Part shown: piece by piece, positions 8,931 through 13,833 of the stretch
How the letters are laid out: every line of letters starts with the position of its first letter
Numbering within the stretch: the first letter of the stretch is position 1
Assembly (NCBI RefSeq): GCF_004359215.1
Contig: NC_090617.1
Span: forward strand, 4,724,415 to 4,738,247
Length of the DNA: 13,833 nt
Source: Bremia lactucae
Taxonomy: Eukaryota; Oomycota; Peronosporomycetes; Peronosporales; Peronosporaceae
Direction of reading: 5' to 3'
Made by a program: the position numbers and the translations under genes
Notes under the pieces: model-generated
The model's input: only the letters and a program-made list of their open reading frames with translations
Database searches by the model: none
Told to the model about the DNA's origin: nothing

Positions 8931-9568
8931 CGCACATGGAGATTCGACCCCGCTTATAAGCACATTGTAGGCACCTCAGTCCCAACCGCGACATCTAAGT
9001 TCGCCCAGATAAAACAGAAACGTTTGCCCTACCTCCTCGGCAGTCATTCCTGCAGCATACGAACGTGATTAGCGTAGGCACTTGAGGCAAGTTCTTTGGA
9101 AGAGGACAGCATCGAGGGTGATACTCCCGTCCCCCCCCCCCGAGTTGCTTATGCGTACAATCCGTTTTCTTTGAGTCGTGTTGTTTATGAATGCAGCGCA
9201 AAGTAGGTGGTAAATTCTATCTAAAGCTAAATATTGGTGCGAGACTGATAGCAAACAAGTACCGTGAGCTAGCGAGAAAATGCAATACACACACAAGGCG
9301 CAGCAAAAAGCCGCTGCCATAGTACATGCACGCACTTATTCGCCAATAAAATATACCGCGGATGATAGATACTGGAAACGATTGGGTTCCCTTCCAGCAG
9401 TTTCAGGTACTCTTTAACTCTCTTTTCAAAGTTCTTATCATCTTTCCCGTGTTTTAATTGGAGGAGCAAGAGGCATGGCAAAAGAGTTTTTTACGCTAGG
9501 TTCGGGCTCAGATCTCTTAACCTACTGCACGATCCGCTCAAAAAGCGTTGGGAAGGGGAGAATAACCA
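8931..9568. other. No gene established; coding-like minus frame
   Basis: Several short minus-strand frames overlap (8995-9201, 9069-9335, 9269-9481). The last, starting from TTG, has a coding-like stretch: KHGKDDKNFEKRVKEYLKLL, followed by EGNPIVSSIYHPRYILL. It has no ATG start and no motif I recognise. A C11 run at 9131-9141 is a possible sequencing-error site that could shift frames across it. Confidence 0.3.
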
Positions 9569-9994
9569 ATGAAGAGCGTGCTGTTGGCTGCAAACAACTC
9601 AACAACTCTACCAACTTTCCAAGAATCGATACAAAGCATTACCGAAGAGCACCAACAGGCGCCACCACGCTTGCAAAGGCTGATGGACGAGACTTTGCCA
9701 GAAATTGGGGCGAGTGGTGATGCAGCAGCTGTTTTCGACCCTGTGCTTCGCTTTGGTCGTCGCAGACCTGTGGGGTCCTCCGGGATGAGAGAAGCTCCGC
9801 AGGGACGCTCTGTGCGTCGAGACTTGCCACTTTTCGAGCATGCCATAATTTCGGAGGCGGATCGTGGTGAAGCAAACAACTCTGGTGGCGCATCAAATTC
9901 TGGTGTACCTGTCGGTGAAAGGACACGGGCGCGACCTATTTGCCAGCGTTGCTTCCAGGTTGGTTTTACTAGGACCATGCTATACTTAAAGTAA
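9569..9994 (+). CDS. Hypothetical protein with degenerate zinc-knuckle-like end
   Basis: An ATG-started frame of 141 codons. Context ACCAATGA and even, coding-like codon use favour this strand over the slightly longer antisense frame (9538-10029). The protein is hydrophilic: an N-terminal Ser/Thr/Gln-rich part, a central basic stretch (FGRRRPVGSSG...), an Asn/Ser/Gly-rich linker, then a basic run leading to RPICQRCFQVGFTRTMLYLK and the stop. The spacing of CQRCFQVGF-TRTM-L is that of a CX2CX4HX4C knuckle with His replaced by Phe and the last Cys by Leu. It could be a retrotransposon Gag fragment, or the first exon of a host zinc-knuckle gene cut short. AATAAA occurs at 10047-10052. Function is not assigned. 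Confidence 0.45.
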   Translation: MKSVLLAANNSTTLPTFQESIQSITEEHQQAPPRLQRLMDETLPEIGASGDAAAVFDPVLRFGRRRPVGSSGMREAPQGRSVRRDLPLFEHAIISEADRGEANNSGGASNSGVPVGERTRARPICQRCFQVGFTRTMLYLK

Positions 9995-11083
9995 GAAATA
10001 CGGCAGTCATAGGTGCCCCCTCCGTCCATCTAGTCACTGAATGAAGAATAAAGGACTAAAAGCTCTGGTATGGTAAACGGCGACTTCTATTTGTATAGTG
10101 TTTGAGTGATGAGGTGGATAGTTAAAACTCCGATGGGGATAATTAAAACATGAATAATTTCCACCACAACTTCCTTAAAAAGTTTTAAATTTGCAAACTA
10201 AAATTGTAATTCCCACAATTTCTGTAGACATTAATTGTTATAAGCACAATGTTACTTAAGACAAGTAAACCCAACAGCATGGAGCAATGGCATTATTTAA
10301 GTGTTTGTCTTGTTGTGCAGTCCAAGAGCAAAACAGAAGGAAAGTGCCATGCAGGTGTATCGTTAGATGAAAGTAACGCTTAGAAGGCCACCGAAGTAGT
10401 AGCGGTTTATATAAACTAAACTTAAACTACCTTAAAAAATAGTTGTGGAATATCAATACCCGAAATTTAGTATAAAATATCGCAAAATGCGTAACTTTAA
10501 AATTATTTTCTGCGGCTCATGTTCTGGATCGATTTGTTGGCTTCCAATTTAAATCATTAAAAATGACTCCCGCAAGTTGGCTCTTCACGGGCTACTAAGC
10601 GACAAGAAGAAGAAATTTCAATGAAAAGATGAAAGACAGGCCTCGCGGTTGGGCGACTGCATGCATTGTATCACAGCAGCGCTTCGCCTGAACGAGCGCA
10701 TGCCTGCAAAGTCGCGTCGTAACTCCTCATAATATGTAACCATGATCAAGAGAGATGGTCATGTACCATACAAATCCATCCTTTCTGGCATCCTCTCTGC
10801 CTCGAGTCCATCCTTCCTGCTAAGGTCTAACCTTTAAATATCGAACTTGAAGTTGCGAGTATCTCAAACTCTCACTTTAGTCGTGTGTTATTAATCACAA
10901 GTTATTCTCATGCCATTGCCGCGGGCTTACAAAAAAAACACGCAAAGGCCGCATCGGATTGAAAAAAATATAAAATAGGAATAAGCTACAACGCATGAGC
11001 CGTATAAGTATTCTAGCGTCGCTCATATTGCAAATTTAAAAGAATAAAAAAAGCAACCAGGAAATGTGCTTGGCAATCGATGC
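9995..11083. other. AT-rich region, no gene recognised
   Basis: No frame of note. It holds the inverted 21-bp repeat copy at 10116-10149, an AT-rich block (about 10150-10600), a short T/C-rich imperfect repeat (TCCATCCTTTCTGG near 10778, TCCATCCTTCCTGC near 10808), and the 3' flank of the temptin-like gene. No terminator or RNA gene is evident. Confidence 0.5.
10116..10149. repeat. Inverted copy of the 21-bp repeat
   Basis: GGATAGTTAAAAC (10116-10128) and GGATAATTAAAAC (10137-10149) are 21 bp apart. AACTCCGATGGGGATAATTA and the bases after it match the reverse complement of 8735-8752 and its flank at about 21 of 24 positions. It probably marks another eroded LTR. Confidence 0.5.
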
Positions 11084-11623
11084 CTACACAATGTAAGCAG
11101 CGACGACAGCAGACACGGCGACAGCAGTGTATACGACTGACGTCAAGGCCGTCGCTGCACTCACGGTGGGCGTAGGAGTGACGGGAGTGTTCGACGAAGG
11201 CGCGGGGACAGGAGTGCCGTCGTCCGAAGCGCTTGACGTGACGTTGCCGCAGACATTTGACCATAGCGAAGGGTCAGCCATGCTCGTATCAAGACCAGGG
11301 TGTGAAATGTTAAGTGATCTGAGCTCCACAAGGGTCGAGTCGGGCTGCCACAGGCAGCACGGGTCTCCAAGCTCCTGACCGTTGGTTTGTCCATCGTTGT
11401 CCGAGTCAAGTTGGCACAGTTCAGGCGACCACACTTCACCCAGTCTGTTAAAGTCGTTGCCAAATGGGCTGAGATCACCGCCGCCTGCGGGGTCAATGTG
11501 TCCCAAAGCCACTCCATTAAGATAGTTCAGACCGTTTGGTACGCGCTGTGCATACTCTGGACGGGCACTCACAACAGCCACAGCGGAGGCGAGTGCAGCG
11601 ATGGAAAGAGTTGCGCGGGACAT
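11084..11623 (-). CDS. Secreted temptin-domain protein, probably GPI-anchored
   Basis: A 179-residue intronless frame. Residues 1-20 (MSRATLSIAALASAVAVVSA) form a signal peptide with a likely cut before RPEYAQRVPNG. Residues 21-95 carry the temptin pattern of oomycete proteins: RVPNG, GH-DPAGGG (41-49), FGNDF (54-58), W65, LC at 69-70, the acidic loop DSDNDGQTNGQELGDPCC (73-90) which resembles a calcium-binding loop, and W92. HPG (108-110) and C125 follow. N-glycosylation sites are N105 (NIS) and N127 (NVT). Residues 134-153 are rich in Pro, Thr and Ser. The last 24 or so are hydrophobic, ending AAYIV, as in a GPI signal. An in-frame ATG at 11686 lies upstream of the predicted transcription start, so 11623 is chosen. 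Temptin was first described as a mollusc pheromone protein; the role in oomycetes is unknown. The protein is expected at the cell surface or wall. Confidence 0.85.
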   Translation of the reverse strand: MSRATLSIAALASAVAVVSARPEYAQRVPNGLNYLNGVALGHIDPAGGGDLSPFGNDFNRLGEVWSPELCQLDSDNDGQTNGQELGDPCCLWQPDSTLVELRSLNISHPGLDTSMADPSLWSNVCGNVTSSASDDGTPVPAPSSNTPVTPTPTVSAATALTSVVYTAVAVSAVVAAYIV

Positions 11624-11666
11624 CGTGCTTGAGGGAAGGACGAGTGTTGGTGTTCTTGAACGAGTT

Positions 11667-11677
11667 TTGAGAAATGA
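11667..11677 (-). promoter_or_regulatory. Oomycete initiator-type core promoter
   Basis: On the minus strand TCATTTCTCAA matches the TCATTYYNCAW part of the Phytophthora core promoter consensus (GCTCATTYYNCAWTTT). It lies about 45-55 bp upstream of the ATG at 11623, a usual leader length in these genomes. Transcription is expected to begin inside it, which excludes the upstream ATG at 11686. Confidence 0.6.
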
Positions 11678-11699
11678 ATGTGCCAATGAGTGGCATCAT

Positions 11700-12980
11700 A
11701 GTAAAAGTTGTGGATCACGCTTCTGAGGATGTGCGTCGCAGCGTCGTATGGCATGTAAAGGTAATCGGTCTCAGCGAAAAAGAAAAAAAAGCGTGAAATT
11801 TTTCGCAACTCGTGACCTTTTTGTAATCAATTGCCTTGTTCTGTGCATGTGACTCATTGCCATATGGTAAAGAATATCCAGTGCCAATTTTACGCTCCGA
11901 AGCTGGGTCAAACGCTTCTTGGAATTTCGGCGAGAACTTAAAAGTTATCGCAATCATTCCGGTGGTCATTTGCTAGAATACTACTACAGATGGGAGGTTT
12001 AATTCAAAAGGACTTTCTAATCTGACCCCAGTTTATGCGGCAAAATCCTGGCGACGTGAGAGATGTGATCATTGAAGAAAGGTGTTGGGATCACGGGAGG
12101 AAATATGATTTTTGAACAGCTGTGTCGCTTTAGCTCAGCTGCGCGTCGTCTTTATTAGATTACTCCTATGGGACATTAGGTGATTCATTACGCACCTTGC
12201 TATTACACCCAGCGACTGGTGGATAAAGAACACTTGCTTTTCGTTGGTTGGGCAAGCCAATGTCTCGCTGTTTCAGGATAAACAGGGTTGACGAGGTTCG
12301 CCTGCAAATCATTGCGTGACTAGTAAAGTTGATGCTTTAGACTGGAAAGCCGTAGGACACATAGCTTTTTGAAAAGCTGATCAAAGGATGCTTCTGAATT
12401 TGTATCGAAGGATATTCGTTCACACGTTTTGGCTAAAAGTGCGACAAAGAATGCGGAAAAATGGAAGCGACTCGGAATAGTTTTTTCATGAGCCGCAAAT
12501 TATTGTAGATACTTGCTTAATCGTCCTTAACAACTCATAGACGTCAACCACAGCCAGCTGCTCATGTTTTTAAATAAACTGGTCGAAAATTTTGTCGACG
12601 CCAGGTCAAATAACCCTCAACGTTTCGTCTGAGAATGTAGTCATAAGCATTTCATCATCCTGATGGTTTGCACTATGCCGCCTAACTACTTTTACCTTGT
12701 ATCAGCTGCGCGACGCCATTTTTTCTAAATTCCATAAGGAAGTGCCGGGTATAATTAGGCCAAGCATAAATGTTTGATTTCCGATATTACATGAGAAAGC
12801 GGGGCCAATTTTTTTTCGTGACGTTTCAACACACACTTCAAGAGAACAATCAACCTATTCATAGCTCTGTAGACATGTTTTCTGTATGGCAAATCGAAGG
12901 CGAGTATAATTGTACATTTGGCTCGATGAGTGCCTATTTAGTAAGTCCGTAATTTGTTTTTTTTTGGCCTCAAAACAATG
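11700..12980. other. No supported gene; scattered coding-like fragments
   Basis: 11700-11990 is the upstream flank of the temptin-like gene; the minus frame 11715-11969 in it has no motif. On the minus strand between about 12660 and 12300, successive short frames look coding-like but are cut by stops, for example KHEQLAVVDVYELLRTIKQV and SEASFDQLFKKLCVLRLSS. They may be an eroded gene I cannot name. The plus frame 12770-12952 (60 codons, ATG) is not recognised. T-runs occur at 12811-12818 and 12957-12965. Confidence 0.35.
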
Positions 12981-12982
12981 CT

Positions 12983-13032
12983 ACAATAGCTGAAACGGGT
13001 TAAGTGACAATAGCTGAAACGGACTAAAGTGC
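12983..13032. repeat. 25-bp tandem duplication at an LTR boundary
   Basis: ACAATAGCTGAAACGG occurs at 12983-12998 and again at 13008-13023, each followed by a TTAAGTG or CTAAAGTG-type tail. The second copy leads directly into the old LTR start at 13015 (TGAAACGGACTAAAG), so the duplication spans the element edge. Confidence 0.7.
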
Positions 13033-13139
13033 CTAATCTTACACACCTATTAAGCACACTAACAGAAGTCAATTACTCCATATGAAGTAATATGACCTGC
13101 CACTAGGGTGAGGATCAAATAGTGGCCCACCCTTGTGTA
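13015..13139 (+). mobile_element. 5' end of an older LTR, truncated
   Basis: From TGAAACGGACTAAAG onward this sequence aligns in order with the start of the LTR at 13140: ACGG-CTAAA, TTACACA, TTAAG-ACAC, GTCAATTACT, AGTAAT, GACC, CACT-GGGTG and CCACCCTTGTG-ATGT. It runs for about 125 bp and stops where the next LTR begins. It is a diverged relative in the same orientation. Confidence 0.65.
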
Positions 13140-13798
13140 TGTAACGGGCTAAACTTGCCCTTATGTTACACAGTCACTGTTAAGTACACTTGGTGTACTT
13201 AAGGGGATGGTCAATTACTAAATAATAGTAATTAGACCCAACACTCGGGTGTGGTGCACATTCGTGACCAACCCTTGTGGATGTGATGCACATGGGTGCA
13301 TTCACATTAGGAGGGATGACGCCCAGCGTCATCCGTGATGACGGCTAGTGTAACGGGGTGTATCGTTACATGAAATTAACACTAAAAGGCTGTTAATTAA
13401 TATTATCTAAAAGGTAGATAATATTTGGAGGAAATTACTTTATATAGTAATTTCCTGAATTCTTATCCATAAATAGGTATAGACCATTATGTCTATTTAT
13501 TCCGCAGACTAATCAGCTGTAGAAGTAATCAAAGAGAGTTACGAGATAAGATAGATAAGAATTCATTTACATGTTTAGTATTAGTTTATAGTTAAGACAA
13601 CATTTACAAAGATAGATTAACAAGACACTTAACTATATTAATACAGTTTTCATTTTACACTCTTAAGCTAACTTGCCTTAAGAGAAGTCTTCCTCTATAC
13701 GTACAGTGTACGTCACCTAACGAGAGGCACCACTCACATCTGAAGCAGTGTGAAGTGGACTTGTACTGAAACAGTACAAGTCGCAGTGCCCCGTTACA
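13140..13798 (+). mobile_element. Left LTR of a retrotransposon running out of the window
   Basis: About 659 bp, starting TGTAACGGGC and ending GCCCCGTTACA, so the ends are inverted repeats with TG...CA termini. Its left part matches the solo LTR at 8010-8231 and its right part the LTR fragment at 8310-8720, both on the opposite strand. It contains many short hairpins: GATGACGC/GCGTCATC-type repeats near 13315-13343, ACGTAC/GTACGT at 13699-13713, and a 9-bp stem CTTGTACTG/CAGTACAAG at 13760-13780. An inner TGTAACGGGG at 13349 is an alternative start. The superfamily cannot be assigned from the LTR alone. Confidence 0.7.
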
Positions 13799-13800
13799 CC

Positions 13801-13808
13801 TGGTAGCA
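13801..13808 (+). other. Primer binding site, initiator-Met tRNA type
   Basis: TGGTAGCA begins two bases after the LTR end. It complements the 3' end (TGCTACCA) expected of an initiator-Met tRNA acceptor, the usual primer for these elements. The match after the eighth base is not clear, so the call rests on position and the TGGTA core. Confidence 0.5.
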
Positions 13809-13833
13809 CTTTGTAGTCCGTCCAAGGACCACA

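Noticed and set aside
9131..9141. C11 homopolymer as a functional element
   Set aside because: More simply a slippage or sequencing-prone tract; noted only because it can shift reading frames.
9538..10029. 163-codon minus-strand ORF
   Set aside because: Antisense to the 9569-9994 frame, with less protein-like composition; treated as its shadow.
11161..11517. 118-codon minus-strand ORF inside the temptin-like gene
   Set aside because: An alternative frame of a well-supported gene, as are the frames at 11013-11264, 11127-11378 and 11387-11632.
12300..12660. Possible RxLR or Crinkler effector relic on the minus strand
   Set aside because: Coding-like fragments exist, but no signal peptide, RxLR, EER, LFLAK or clear WY pattern can be seen.
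13349..13798. Shorter LTR with perfect 10-bp inverted ends (TGTAACGGGG/CCCCGTTACA)
   Set aside because: The start at 13140 corresponds to the starts of both the old LTR (13015) and the solo LTR (8231), and similarity to those copies extends left of 13349. The shorter reading remains possible.
1..13833. CRISPR array, rRNA, bacterial operons or defence islands
   Set aside because: No regularly spaced direct repeats, no conserved rRNA segments and no operon-like gene packing; the promoter and protein evidence are eukaryotic.

Overview
The window looks like a gene-poor, retrotransposon-rich stretch of an oomycete nuclear genome, most likely Peronosporales (Phytophthora or a downy mildew). The main reason is the one convincing intact host gene. 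On the minus strand at 11084-11623 there is a secreted temptin-domain protein of the type found in large oomycete families, and a good match to the Phytophthora-type initiator (TCATTYY plus flank) lies about 50 bp upstream of its start. The rest is AT-rich, short-ORF sequence with recognisable LTR-retrotransposon debris.

Layout. 1-1010: small unassigned ORFs, two of them overlapping antisense. 1220-1445: a 113-bp unit in tandem, 112/113 identical, ending in a T10 run. 1446-2800: AT-rich, no gene seen. 2813-3532 (minus): an open frame broken by one stop, with faint similarity to the end of a Ty1/copia pol (RT/RNase H). 3540-5160: no gene recognised. 5164-5235: an LTR 3'-end fragment. About 5313-5878 (plus): a clear but dead Ty3/gypsy integrase relic. 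6693-7393 (plus): coding relics, including an exon-like block that recurs at 8859 and an Sfi1-like W-repeat block. 7676-8231 (minus): a probable solo LTR. 8310-8752 (minus): the 3' part of a second LTR with a 21-bp tandem repeat. 9569-9994 (plus): an ORF ending in a degenerate CCHC zinc-knuckle-like motif. 9995-11083: AT-rich, no gene. 11084-11623 (minus): temptin-like gene with its promoter. 11700-12980: no supported gene. 13015-13139: the 5' end of an old LTR, cut off where a younger LTR of the same family begins. 13140-13798 (plus): that younger LTR, followed two bases later by an initiator-Met-type primer binding site, so the body of the element should lie to the right of the window.

The genes do not form a pathway or operon. 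The temptin-like gene stands alone between LTR copies of one superfamily in opposite orientation. I found no CRISPR array, rRNA, complete tRNA, RxLR effector motif or novel defence-like system. The observations most worth checking are the palindrome-rich LTRs with conserved hairpins and different 3' modules, the nested insertion at the right edge, the 113-bp tandem unit, and the exon-like repeat with a shared splice acceptor.
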